A DNA stretch of 64,000 nucleotides, taken from positions 1 to 64,000 of the forward strand of contig JBEBSD010000029.1 of the NCBI GenBank assembly GCA_040394475.1, written 5' to 3'. This stretch comes from JBEBSD01 sp040394475. GTDB taxonomy: Bacteria; Bacteroidota; Bacteroidia; Cytophagales; Spirosomataceae. Positions 10,801 through 18,430 of the stretch are shown here, in pieces. A program made the translations under genes and the position numbers. The notes under the pieces were generated by a model. It was not told the origin of the DNA. It saw only the letters and a program-made list of their open reading frames with translations, and ran no database searches. Position 1 is the stretch's first letter, and the number at the start of each line of letters is the position of its first letter.

Positions 10801-11263
10801 GTACATTTACGCCTGGCAGCCCTTCGCCATTTTCCTCTGTCACACGGCCCGACACGGTTTTGTCAGGCTGTGAGAGATTCTCTGCCCGGGTTACCCTGGC
10901 CGGCACAGGGCGTAATACCACTCTTCCCTCCAACACGGAATAACTGATATTCAGCGGCAATAACAGCCGGTCCAATACCTGTGACACTTTTTCACTGCTC
11001 GCGGTTATGTCTACCAAACGATTGGCGTCTATGGCCTTCGAATCGTATGAAAACCTGAGATCCGCCGCCTGGCTAATCTGCTTCAGTACGATCCGCAACT
11101 CCGTATGGGACGCCTTAACACTGATCGTCCTGTTCAGCAAATCCTGTGCATTCAATCCGGAGGCAAAGCTCACTCCTGCGACCAATGCGGAAAATACGAC
11201 CTGCAGCAAGGTAATTTTCATAATAACAGCCTTACGATGTCGGTGGTGTTCTTCTTTATTCAT
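7881..11263 (-). pseudogene. susC: SusC/RagA TonB-linked outer-membrane transporter with STN domain, frameshifted
   Basis: The frame opened at 11263 runs 840 residues to a stop at 8741; the rest of the barrel continues in the next frame to 7881 (about 285 residues). One extra base in the A9 run at 8783-8791 restores a continuous protein of about 1127 residues, turning DYYKKKPT into the family-typical DYYKKKTND and joining on to PIPATIGLQAGPQNAGVVE. Order of parts: signal peptide about 15-40, STN domain about 48-118, carboxypeptidase-like domain about 136-208, plug from about 213, then the barrel. The STN domain signals to a FecR-type anti-sigma, and one is encoded directly upstream. Possible explanations are a real mutation, a homopolymer sequencing error, or transcriptional slippage that makes functional protein. 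A later start at Met15 is possible. Confidence 0.88.
8783..8791 (-). other. A9 homopolymer at the SusC frameshift
   Basis: Nine A residues on the coding strand, read AAA AAA AAA then CCA in the upstream frame. Adding one A (or losing two) reads through into the conserved downstream barrel sequence. Runs of this length are prone both to sequencing errors and to RNA polymerase slippage, so this base run decides whether the SusC gene is intact. Confidence 0.8.
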
Positions 11264-11302
11264 ATAATTGCAATGTTTTGTTTTGATTCATTCTCAGACA
11301 AA

Positions 11303-11337
11303 AACACCCCCGCATCCCTTCACGGGGATGTCTGTGT
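11303..11337 (-). terminator. Possible attenuator or terminator between fecR and susC
   Basis: On the minus strand an outer AACAC/GTGTT pair and an inner CATCCC/GGGATG-type pair enclose a short loop, followed by a run of T's. It lies in the 168-bp gap between fecR and susC. It could reduce read-through from the sigma/anti-sigma operon into susC. Stem quality is moderate, so this is tentative. Confidence 0.4.
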
Positions 11338-11431
11338 TCAGGTAACAAAGGGGTTTTACAAGGATTAGCAGCGGCAATGCCAATCCTTTTTTTGATAATC
11401 GTTCGTCAGGTTCCGCTCATAAGCATCTCTT

Positions 11432-12496
11432 TTATTGATTGTCCGGTTTGCAACCGGAGCCATTGAAAATAATCCGGTTGTCATCAGTGATTTCATAGCG
11501 GGTGTCCCCGCCCAGGGACGTTGCGATCAACGCCAGCTTATTGGGTAAGGGAAGATCGTAAAGGGAAGTGGTCAGCACACATTCCGAAAACCTGTCCTCG
11601 TCGAACTGTACCTCCATTCCGTAAGCCTTTCCCAGGTTAGTAAGGATGTCGCTCGCCCGCTCGTCTTCAAATTCAGTCTGGAAAATCTCCAGGATTTTGG
11701 TCATCCAGTCAAACGGATCCGCGGCCTTCAGTTCTCCCGATTCCGGTGTGTACACCGCCTGGCGGCCGGCTGTAAGGGTCACGGGCCCGGCTTTTCCCGG
11801 GTACACCGCTACGCTGCCGGAATGTACGGCTACCTCCAGGTCCTTCGACCTCCCGGGAGTCCTGACTCCGAAACTCGTACCGGTTACCCGCATCGTCACG
11901 TCCGGCGCCTGTACGTAGAAGGGAATTCCTTCCTTTTTGGCTACTTCAAAAAAAGCGGTTCCCGACAATTTCACTGTGCGCGTACTGTCTCCGAACGCGC
12001 TGTGGTAAAGTACCCGGCTACCGGGTAAAAGAACGATGGAGCTTCCATCCGGCAATACCCGGGACCGGTTGACGCTGCCTGTATTCCTGAATTCCATCCA
12101 ACCTTCCGGAGTGGTCAGGGATACGGATGCTTCGGACGAACCGTTGGCTTCGCCTGTTGAGTTGCCCCACCATGTCAATGCACCGGCTAAAAGTACCGAT
12201 GCCGCCGCCATACGCCACCAGATTTTCCGGACGCGCTGATGCTGACGGTATCCTTCTATCTTCTTTTCCGCGCCCGTCAGAACCTGTTCTACTTCATCGT
12301 CTCCAACCGGTTCGTCCCAGTGGCTGGCCAACACGATATCGATCGCCTGCCAGACAGTCTGCGAAAACTCAGGGTGGCCGGCAAGCCAATCCGACCAGTA
12401 ATTCCCCGACTTCCGGAATTCTCCTGCAGCAACCCATTTGCGGAATGGTTCGTCGGCCAGCAGTTTGGACAGAAGCTTATCCTCATTTTCAGACAT
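11432..12496 (-). CDS. fecR: FecR-family anti-sigma factor
   Basis: A membrane-spanning regulator of 354 residues. The N-terminal cytoplasmic part (1-85) would bind the ECF sigma factor. A single transmembrane helix (about 88-107, WWRMAAASVLLAGALTWWG) is followed by the periplasmic FecR domain (about 125-235, with LPDGSSIVLLPGSRVLY and GTAFFEVAK) and a C-terminal part that contacts the STN domain of the SusC partner. It lies 97 bp after the sigma gene and 168 bp before susC in the same direction. This is the standard arrangement in which binding of a substrate by SusC releases the sigma factor. Because the SusC frame is interrupted, the signalling input may be impaired. Confidence 0.92.
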   Translation of the reverse strand: MSENEDKLLSKLLADEPFRKWVAAGEFRKSGNYWSDWLAGHPEFSQTVWQAIDIVLASHWDEPVGDDEVEQVLTGAEKKIEGYRQHQRVRKIWWRMAAASVLLAGALTWWGNSTGEANGSSEASVSLTTPEGWMEFRNTGSVNRSRVLPDGSSIVLLPGSRVLYHSAFGDSTRTVKLSGTAFFEVAKKEGIPFYVQAPDVTMRVTGTSFGVRTPGRSKDLEVAVHSGSVAVYPGKAGPVTLTAGRQAVYTPESGELKAADPFDWMTKILEIFQTEFEDERASDILTNLGKAYGMEVQFDEDRFSECVLTTSLYDLPLPNKLALIATSLGGDTRYEITDDNRIIFNGSGCKPDNQ

Positions 12497-12593
12497 CAGG
12501 TTATATTTTACGTTCTACTGTGATGGAGAAAACGCAACTACTATATATACTCACTAGAGTTTATATTTTTTTATAACAAGTGCTATCGGCAGG

Positions 12594-13184
12594 TTATAAG
12601 GGCGTGTTGAAAGCGAAAAACAGGATAAGATTTATATCAAGCTCTGTTTTCCATTGCCGGCGGATTTGCTCCAGCGCTCTCTGTATCAGATTGGAAACCG
12701 ATTGATAACGTATTCCCAATACTTCTGCAATTTCTTCGTGGCTGAGATTCTGGTAGAATTTAAGATAAATCGCTTCCTTCTGGCGCTCCGGAAGCCGGTT
12801 GATCAGGGAGTTCAGCTGGTGTATCCGGAGGCTTTCCGATTCGGATTCGATCCATTGCTCCTGTACGGAGAAGGTAATATGAAAAGATACATCGGGCGGA
12901 TTGGGTTGTGACAAACTGATGCCGGAAGATCGTCTGCCGGCCTTCAGGATTTTTCTCCTGAGCGAAACCAGTAAATACGTGTGGCTGTTTCTTATCGCTT
13001 TAGGCCGTTTCCTGTAGAGCCAGATCTCGGCAAACAAATCCTGGATCGCATCCTGCACTAAAGCACGGTCAGTAGAAAATCGCCGGCCGTAGCTAATCAG
13101 CGGACGTGTATAGCGCCGGACAAGCATTGTAAATGCTTCGGAATCGTCCTCTTGTATCGCACTCCATAGTTCCTCTTCCGACAT
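12594..13184 (-). CDS. ECF RNA polymerase sigma factor
   Basis: A sigma-70 family factor of 196 residues without region 3, so of the extracytoplasmic-function type common in Bacteroidota. Region 2 lies at about 10-85 (DAIQDLFAEIWLYR) and region 4 at about 128-185 (LPERQKEAIYLKFYQNLSHEEIAEVLG, a helix-turn-helix). It is the first gene of the locus and is followed by its FecR partner. It probably activates the SusC/SusD operon on its left. Upstream (13185-13365) I see no convincing canonical promoter; the region then runs into repeat arrays. Confidence 0.92.
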   Translation of the reverse strand: MSEEELWSAIQEDDSEAFTMLVRRYTRPLISYGRRFSTDRALVQDAIQDLFAEIWLYRKRPKAIRNSHTYLLVSLRRKILKAGRRSSGISLSQPNPPDVSFHITFSVQEQWIESESESLRIHQLNSLINRLPERQKEAIYLKFYQNLSHEEIAEVLGIRYQSVSNLIQRALEQIRRQWKTELDINLILFFAFNTPL

Positions 13185-13365
13185 GGTCTCTGACAGGTTT
13201 ACATACCCTCTTGGTGAAACAGGGCTCCCGCTTAATAAAGAGACATTCGGTCAAAAGCGACAGGCCTGAAAGACAAAATAATTTGTTAATGCCATCATTT
13301 ACAATGCCTAGTTTTTGAATTTAGGTATTGTACCCCTAAAATAGACAGACGAAGGGCGTTTCTGA

Positions 13366-13435
13366 CGGCTGTCGGAGATCGGCCATCGGCTGTCAGCTCT
13401 CGGCCATCGGCCATCGGCTCTCGGCTGTCGGATTT
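13366..13435. repeat. Heptanucleotide array, CGGCTAT family, plus orientation
   Basis: Ten 7-bp units in perfect phase, such as CGGCTGT, CGGAGAT, CGGCCAT, CAGCTCT, ending with CGGATTT. It forms the left border of the first structured core; the right border is an array in opposite orientation at 13592-13647. Confidence 0.85.
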
Positions 13436-13620
13436 GGGGCAATAACTGCTTGACGGGAAATGAAATGAATGGTGGGTGTGATGGCCTGCCATGTGATGGC
13501 GATTTTCTTTTTCATAGGGGCACAGGGCTTCACCCTGTGCTGGGGTATTTTGCCCTTTCAGGGCAAGTAATAGAGGTGCTGAACTAAATAGATAGCTGAT
13601 CTCCGATTTCTGAAAGCTGA
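13428..13620. repeat. 193-bp structured direct repeat, copy A
   Basis: This copy matches 13960-14152 at a fixed offset of 532 bp with only about nine differences counted by eye. It holds tandem hairpins: GCCA/TGGC around 13488-13500, CACAGGG CTTCA CCCTGTG at about 13521-13539, and TTGCCCT TTC AGGGCAA just after. There is no coding frame of note. Its ends merge into heptad arrays of opposite orientation. It looks like a small non-autonomous or REP-like element. Confidence 0.85.
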
Positions 13621-13647
13621 TCTCCGACGGCTGATTTCCGATTTCCC
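13592..13647. repeat. Heptanucleotide array, CGGCTAT family, minus orientation
   Basis: Eight 7-bp units of the reverse-complement type (ATAGCTG, ATCTCCG, ATTTCTG, AAAGCTG and so on), in phase. The array abuts the start of the transposase-like remnant and overlaps the right end of repeat copy A. Confidence 0.85.
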
Positions 13648-13928
13648 AAAACCGGTACCTGCAGCAGTTGCGGGTGATCGTCCAATTACGTAACTTAGTT
13701 GTACAATTTGATAAAGCAATGGAAAAAGTAGCCAGTTTTTTTAAGGAAGAAAGAGATCCCTGGTTCATCAGAGGTGAAAGGAGGGGAATTGAGAAGGGCC
13801 GTAACGCAGAGCGTGAAAAAACGGTTCGTAACCTGGTGAAGGCATCCGTTTTGACAGACGAGCAGATTGCCTCTGCACTTGAAGTCACTCTTGAATATGT
13901 GGCCGGTATCCGTAAGGAAATGGAATAG
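13648..13928 (+). pseudogene. C-terminal remnant of an Rpn/PD-(D/E)XK transposase-like protein
   Basis: The longest ATG-initiated frame starts at 13719 (69 residues, MEKVASFFKEERDPWFIRG onward), but the same frame is open back to about 13648 and encodes RYLQQLRVIVQLRNL. That is what I recall just before this tail in the Rpn family of recombination-promoting nucleases/putative transposases. The tail has the GERRGIEKGR charged repeat and a terminal helix-turn-helix-like stretch (LTDEQIASALEVTLEYV). The N-terminal nuclease domain is absent: the sequence upstream is a heptad array. The remnant lies between the two 193-bp repeat copies. A short peptide could still be expressed from 13719. The family call is from memory of the pattern. 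Confidence 0.6.
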
Positions 13929-13932
13929 CTAG

Positions 13933-13967
13933 CGGCTGTCGGCTATCGGATTTGGGCTCTCGGATTT
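13933..13967. repeat. Heptanucleotide array, CGGCTAT family, plus orientation
   Basis: Five 7-bp units (CGGCTGT, CGGCTAT, CGGATTT, GGGCTCT, CGGATTT) starting 5 bp after the stop codon of the transposase-like remnant. It borders repeat copy B on the left. Confidence 0.8.
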
Positions 13968-14152
13968 GGGGCAATAGCTGCTTGGCGGGGAACGAAATGA
14001 ATGGTGGGTGTGATGACCTGCCATGTGATGGCGATTTTCTTTTTCATAGGGGCACAGGGCTTCACCCTGTGCTGGGGTATTTTGCCCTTTCAGGGCAAGT
14101 AATAGAGGTGCTGAACTAAATAGATAGCCGATTTCTGATTTCTGAAAGCCGA
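13960..14152. repeat. 193-bp structured direct repeat, copy B
   Basis: The second copy of the element at 13428-13620, with the same tandem hairpins. All hairpin-forming stretches are unchanged between the copies, while the few differences fall near the ends. Both copies are in direct orientation and enclose the Rpn-like remnant. Confidence 0.85.
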
Positions 14153-14165
14153 TTCCCGACAGCCC
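14124..14165. repeat. Heptanucleotide array, CGGCTAT family, minus orientation
   Basis: Six units (ATAGCCG, ATTTCTG twice, AAAGCCG, ATTCCCG, ACAGCCC). The array ends 2 bp from the stop codon of the regulator at 14168, so it would lie in that transcript's 3' end. Confidence 0.8.
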
Positions 14166-14167
14166 GG

Positions 14168-14776
14168 TCAGCCCGGCTTGTTTCCGGGCCTGGAAAATAC
14201 GTAGACCTTCCGGTTGGCCGCATACGTACCATCGCGGCGCTTAAGCGGACGCTTCTCTTTGACCAGTTTCTTCTTTTCCGAAAAGTACAGCAGGCTCTGG
14301 CTCAGTTTTTTGCTTGTGTACACCCGGCCTGCGTCCCGGCACATTTCCCGGATCTCCCACACGTACTTGGGCTCATTGACCAAGTCGGCTTCAATCAGGC
14401 CGAATTCGATAAAATACGATGCTTTCCCGTCGTTCAGCGTATCGGTAAAATAGGCCCTCGTGCCCGCATTATCCTTGTAAAATTCAATCAGCGCAGGCGC
14501 CTGCCGGATGGTGGGCGGTATCGTGTAATCAAGCCGCAGAATCCCCCGGTCCTTCAGGCCGAACCTTACGCCGATCTTGCCGGCTACCGGGCCGGTCAGC
14601 TTACGATGACCGTTGAGGACCGCATACAGGTGGCTTTCGGAAACTCCCGTAAATTCGGCAAGTCCCGCAAGTTCCAGGCCCGCAAACTCCATAAGCTGCC
14701 GGATCCTCCGGGCCAGCTCATCGTGATGAGGGTGTTTTCGCTGTTGCATGCACAAAGGCACACAACATTTTGCCAT
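14168..14776 (-). CDS. XRE-type helix-turn-helix protein
   Basis: A DNA-binding protein of 202 residues. An XRE-like helix-turn-helix lies at about 20-75 (ELARRIRQLMEFAGLELAGLAEFTGVSESHLYAVLNGHRKLT). The C-terminal 125 residues are basic and match no domain I recognise (GRVYTSKKLSQSLLYFSEKKKLVKEKRPLKRRDGT). Met10 is an alternative start that would remove a cysteine-rich leader. It stands alone: a repeat array lies directly downstream and a hairpin-rich stretch with an uncertain transcript lies divergently upstream. Its target is unknown; the divergent region is the obvious candidate. Phage or mobile-element origin is possible given the neighbouring repeats. Confidence 0.75.
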   Translation of the reverse strand: MAKCCVPLCMQQRKHPHHDELARRIRQLMEFAGLELAGLAEFTGVSESHLYAVLNGHRKLTGPVAGKIGVRFGLKDRGILRLDYTIPPTIRQAPALIEFYKDNAGTRAYFTDTLNDGKASYFIEFGLIEADLVNEPKYVWEIREMCRDAGRVYTSKKLSQSLLYFSEKKKLVKEKRPLKRRDGTYAANRKVYVFSRPGNKPG

Positions 14777-14963
14777 AAAAATTATTCATTATTTTTTGTT
14801 TGCATGACAATTTGCTATATTTACCGGGTGAAGTGCACTTTACTGATTTCCCTTTCCATTCAACAACCAAACTAAAAGATCATGAATCCTTGTCTCTTTC
14901 AAAGGGTAAAACGCAACCCGGATTAATCCCTTTCAGGAAACCTGACGTATTGCGGTCGATTGT

Positions 14964-15058
14964 ACCTGGTTAGCGGGAGTCCCCTGCTAACCAGGTTCGT
15001 GGCAGCTATTGATTATTGAACGGTCCCTTCGTCTGCCGAGGGGTGTGCCCTGGCAGAC
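14964..15058. other. Hairpin-rich non-coding stretch, possible small RNA or leader
   Basis: The 599-bp gap from 14777 to 15375 has no gene. It holds a perfect 11-bp stem (ACCTGGTTAGC at 14964 with GCTAACCAGGT ending at 14996) and a second hairpin (GTCTGCC at 15031 with GGCAGAC ending at 15058) containing an inner AGGG/CCCT pair. CGGTC at 15021 could pair alternatively with GACCG at 15056. A TATATTTA box at 14816 and a 14-codon frame at 14882-14926 lie just to the left, and a T run follows at about 15066-15071. A heptad array follows at 15105, and I see nothing between 15175 and the SusC start. Confidence 0.45.
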
Positions 15059-15104
15059 CGCCTGGATTTTTAGCTGCATATGATTATTACCCTATTTTCG
15101 GTGC

Positions 15105-15174
15105 GAAGCCGATAGCAGACTGCCGAAATCCGATAGCCGACTACTGATAGCCGATGGCTGACGGCTGATAGCTG
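15105..15174. repeat. Heptanucleotide array, CGGCTAT family, minus orientation
   Basis: Ten units in perfect phase (ATAGCAG, ACTGCCG, AAATCCG, ATAGCCG, ACTACTG, ATGGCTG and so on). It lies right of the hairpin-rich stretch, in the same relative orientation as the right-hand arrays of the two 193-bp elements. This is the one array not close to a stop codon. Confidence 0.85.
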
Positions 15175-15375
15175 AATACCCCCTGTCAACCAACTAAGAC
15201 CCAAATGAACCATCACCCCAACTTCATCTTCCGCCTTATCATCCGTAAACCGGAGTAAGCACATCTCTTAGGGCATCCTTTCCAAGTTGCCGCCTGCCGT
15301 ATTCCGGTAGTGCACGGAAATACTATGCCCCTTTCCCAGCATTTTCATCAATTTCACTAACAACCCTATTCTTCA

Positions 15376-18300
15376 ATGAAAACACTTTATCGCTTTGCGG
15401 GAAGCGCCTCTCCGGGTCCTCCTGCCCGGTATTTACCGATGCCTTTCTGCGTTATCCTTTTCTTTCTGACCCCCTGGCTGTGCGGGCCGGCTTACGGACA
15501 GCCCGTCGCGTACCACTTTCAGGGCAAGGTACTTTCGGCCACCGCTAACGAGCCCTTACCCGGAGCTTCCGTACAGCTCAAAGGCACCCGCCAGGGTACT
15601 ACCACCGATGCCGAAGGCGCCTTTACCTTCGGCGCCGCCGATAGCCGCGTCACGCTGCGGGTTTCCTTTATCGGCTACCACACACTGGATACACTGCTGC
15701 AGCTTCCGCTCACCAGAGAACTGCTGCTTGCACTCAAGCCGGATGAAGCGATGCTGAAGGAGGTAACGGTTTCAACCGGTTATTGGGAAAGTACGAAAAG
15801 GCTGAGCACCGGGAATATCAGCAAGGTGACGGCCGAGACGATTGAGAAGCAGCCGGTGAGTAATCCGCTGGCAGCGATGATCGGGCGTATGCCCGGTGTA
15901 CAGATTACTCAAAATTCCGGTGTTCCCGGCGGAGCGTTCAGCATCCAGATCAGGGGAAGAAACAGTATAGCTTCAGGCAACGATCCGCTGTACGTAATCG
16001 ATGGGGTGCCTTATATTTCCGATCCATTGTCTTCCTCACGCGTTACCCAAGGAATCCTTGGTTCCAAGCCTGGCGGTAGCACTCTGGCGAGTCCGCTTGA
16101 CCATATCAACCTAGGAGACATAGAACGTATAGAAGTACTCAAGGACGCTGATGCCACAGCAATTTACGGTTCCCGGGGCGCCAACGGAGTGGTGCTTATT
16201 ACTACCAAGAGGGGCCAATCCGGGAAAATAAAAGTCAACTTTGGCATGTCTGTCGGTCAAGGAAAAGTAGCAGGTCGGGTAAAGCTCCTGGATACACCCG
16301 CTTATCTTCAAATGCGTGAAGAGGCATTTGCAAATGACGGAATTATGCCAGGACCAGGACATTACGATGTAAATGGCACATGGGCCCGTGACAGATCAAC
16401 GGATTGGCAGCAGGTGTTACTAGGAGGCACGGCGGGCGTGACGCGCTCACAATTGACGATCTCCGGTGGAAGCGGTACCACTCAGTTTTCGTTAAGCGGA
16501 TCGTTTCAGAAAGAGGGGCTCGTCTTTCCGGGAGATTTTAACGCCAGGAAGTATTCAGGGCACTTGTCATTGCAGCACATGACCACGAATAAACGGTTCA
16601 AGGCGACCGCCTCCGTAGGATATACGGGCAACAGAAGTGATATGCTAGAAAGTGACCTGACGCTTCAGGCATTTGTACTTCCACCCAATGCCCCGGCCAT
16701 TTACGACCAGGACGGAAAGCTTAACTGGGAAAACGCCACCTGGTGGAACCCACTTTCTTACCTTGAGCAGCGATATACCTCCCGGACAGGCAACCTGGTC
16801 GCAAACGCAATGCTTAACTACGAACTTTTTCCGGAATTACAGATCAAAGCCAATATTGGGATCAATGACATGGTCACAAGAGAACGCCTACGAGTGCCTT
16901 CTACTTTTTTTTCGCCGGTAAACAACCCTACCCCGGCTGATTCTTACCTGAGACACAACAATGCCGGTACCTGGTCGCTGATTTTTGAGCCCCAGATAAG
17001 CTGGACAAAACACATTGGGGGCACAGAACTTTCAGTACTGGGAGGTTTCAGTTACCAGTCGCGTGATCGCCAGGGCCTTGCACAGGAATTTAAGGGTTTC
17101 TCCACAAATTCACTTATTGGCGATCCCCGGTCAGCTTTCACCTCTCAGGTACTCGACAATATCGACACCCGGTATCGGTATGTAGCGGTTTTCGGCAGGA
17201 TCAATTATAACCTAAAAAACCGATACTTACTTAACGTAACAGCCCGACGAGACGGCTCCAGTCGTTTTGGCCCCGAACAACGATTTGCAACATTTGGGGC
17301 AGTAGGGGCCGCCTGGATTTTTTCGGAAGAAAATTGGTCAAAATCCTTTCCTTCCTGGTTAAGCTTTGGCAAACTAACTGTAAGCTTCGGTAGCTCCGGT
17401 AACGACCAGATTGGGGATTATCGTTATCTTGATACTTATAGTTCAAGTGGCGTCTACCAGCAAGCGGCCGGCCTGATAGTTACCAAACTTTTCAATCCGG
17501 ACTATGCCTGGGAGGTAAACAAAAAGCTGGAAAGCGGCATTGATTTAGGCTTTTTCAACGATCGCTTTCAGCTCAGTATTGCATTCTTCCGCAACCGGTC
17601 GTCCAATCAACTGATTAATTATCCGTTACCCACAACAACCGGCTTTGGGTCCATTATCAGGAATTTGAGTGCTACCGTACAAAACACCGGGCAGGAATAC
17701 GAGCTATCGGCAGGATTGATAAATAAGGGCGATTTTAGGTGGACGTCTTCTGTAAACATGACTTTGCCCCGGAATAAACTGATAAGTTTTCCCCACCTGG
17801 AACAATCGTCTTACGCCAATCAGTATGTAGTGGGAAAATCACTTTCTGTCATCAAACAATATCACTGGATAGGAGTAAACTCTGAGACGGGGTACCACGA
17901 ATTCGCTGATTTAAATGGCGATGGATTAGTCTCAACAGCAGACCGGCTGGTCATCACTGAAACGGGTCAACGTCTGTATGGAGGTATTGGCAACACCCTC
18001 CATTACAAGAGATTGCAAATCGACATTTTCATGCAAGTCGTAAAACGCCGGGGGCGTAGTTTTGAAGACTATGCGGGTGCTGCCCCTGGTAACTTTGTAA
18101 ATCAGCCGGCAAAAGTAATGGAAGAACGGTGGCGGAACCCAGGTGACACGGCACTACGCCAACGATTGACAACTCAATATTCTCAAACTTTTGCCTATAA
18201 TATGTCCAGTGATGCCTCGAACAGAGATATCTCTTTTCTGAGGTTAAAAAACGTAGCGATCTCTTACCGGCTTCCTCTCGGAAAAGACAAAACAGTACGC

Positions 18301-18426
18301 ATTTACGTTAACGGACAAAATTTACTAACACTTACGAAGTATGATGGGTTGGATGCAGAGAATTCGGGCATTGGAATGTTACCTCCCCTCAGGACATTGA
18401 CAACAGGCTTTCAATTTGAATTTTAA
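15376..18426 (+). CDS. susC: SusC/RagA-family TonB-linked outer-membrane transporter
   Basis: An outer-membrane barrel of 1016 residues that would import large substrates with TonB energy. A signal segment at about 22-41 ends in AYGQ; Met22 (15439) is an alternative start. A carboxypeptidase-like domain at about 47-125 (GKVLSATANEPLPGASVQLKGT) precedes the plug (from about 130, with IGRMPGVQITQNSGVPGG and IEVLKDADATAIYGSRGANGVV), then the barrel and a FQFEF C-terminus. Unlike the first SusC it has no STN domain and no sigma/anti-sigma pair beside it, so it is probably not regulated by surface signalling. It is followed at once by SusD and a thioredoxin-like gene, an arrangement often seen with peptide or protein substrates (inference). 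Confidence 0.94.
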   Translation: MKTLYRFAGSASPGPPARYLPMPFCVILFFLTPWLCGPAYGQPVAYHFQGKVLSATANEPLPGASVQLKGTRQGTTTDAEGAFTFGAADSRVTLRVSFIGYHTLDTLLQLPLTRELLLALKPDEAMLKEVTVSTGYWESTKRLSTGNISKVTAETIEKQPVSNPLAAMIGRMPGVQITQNSGVPGGAFSIQIRGRNSIASGNDPLYVIDGVPYISDPLSSSRVTQGILGSKPGGSTLASPLDHINLGDIERIEVLKDADATAIYGSRGANGVVLITTKRGQSGKIKVNFGMSVGQGKVAGRVKLLDTPAYLQMREEAFANDGIMPGPGHYDVNGTWARDRSTDWQQVLLGGTAGVTRSQLTISGGSGTTQFSLSGSFQKEGLVFPGDFNARKYSGHLSLQHMTTNKRFKATASVGYTGNRSDMLESDLTLQAFVLPPNAPAIYDQDGKLNWENATWWNPLSYLEQRYTSRTGNLVANAMLNYELFPELQIKANIGINDMVTRERLRVPSTFFSPVNNPTPADSYLRHNNAGTWSLIFEPQISWTKHIGGTELSVLGGFSYQSRDRQGLAQEFKGFSTNSLIGDPRSAFTSQVLDNIDTRYRYVAVFGRINYNLKNRYLLNVTARRDGSSRFGPEQRFATFGAVGAAWIFSEENWSKSFPSWLSFGKLTVSFGSSGNDQIGDYRYLDTYSSSGVYQQAAGLIVTKLFNPDYAWEVNKKLESGIDLGFFNDRFQLSIAFFRNRSSNQLINYPLPTTTGFGSIIRNLSATVQNTGQEYELSAGLINKGDFRWTSSVNMTLPRNKLISFPHLEQSSYANQYVVGKSLSVIKQYHWIGVNSETGYHEFADLNGDGLVSTADRLVITETGQRLYGGIGNTLHYKRLQIDIFMQVVKRRGRSFEDYAGAAPGNFVNQPAKVMEERWRNPGDTALRQRLTTQYSQTFAYNMSSDASNRDISFLRLKNVAISYRLPLGKDKTVRIYVNGQNLLTLTKYDGLDAENSGIGMLPPLRTLTTGFQFEF

Positions 18427-18430
18427 AGAG

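Noticed and set aside
13295..13888. A 197-codon open frame on the minus strand
   Set aside because: It runs antisense through the repeats and the transposase-like remnant, and its translation is a Ser-rich artefact with no domain.
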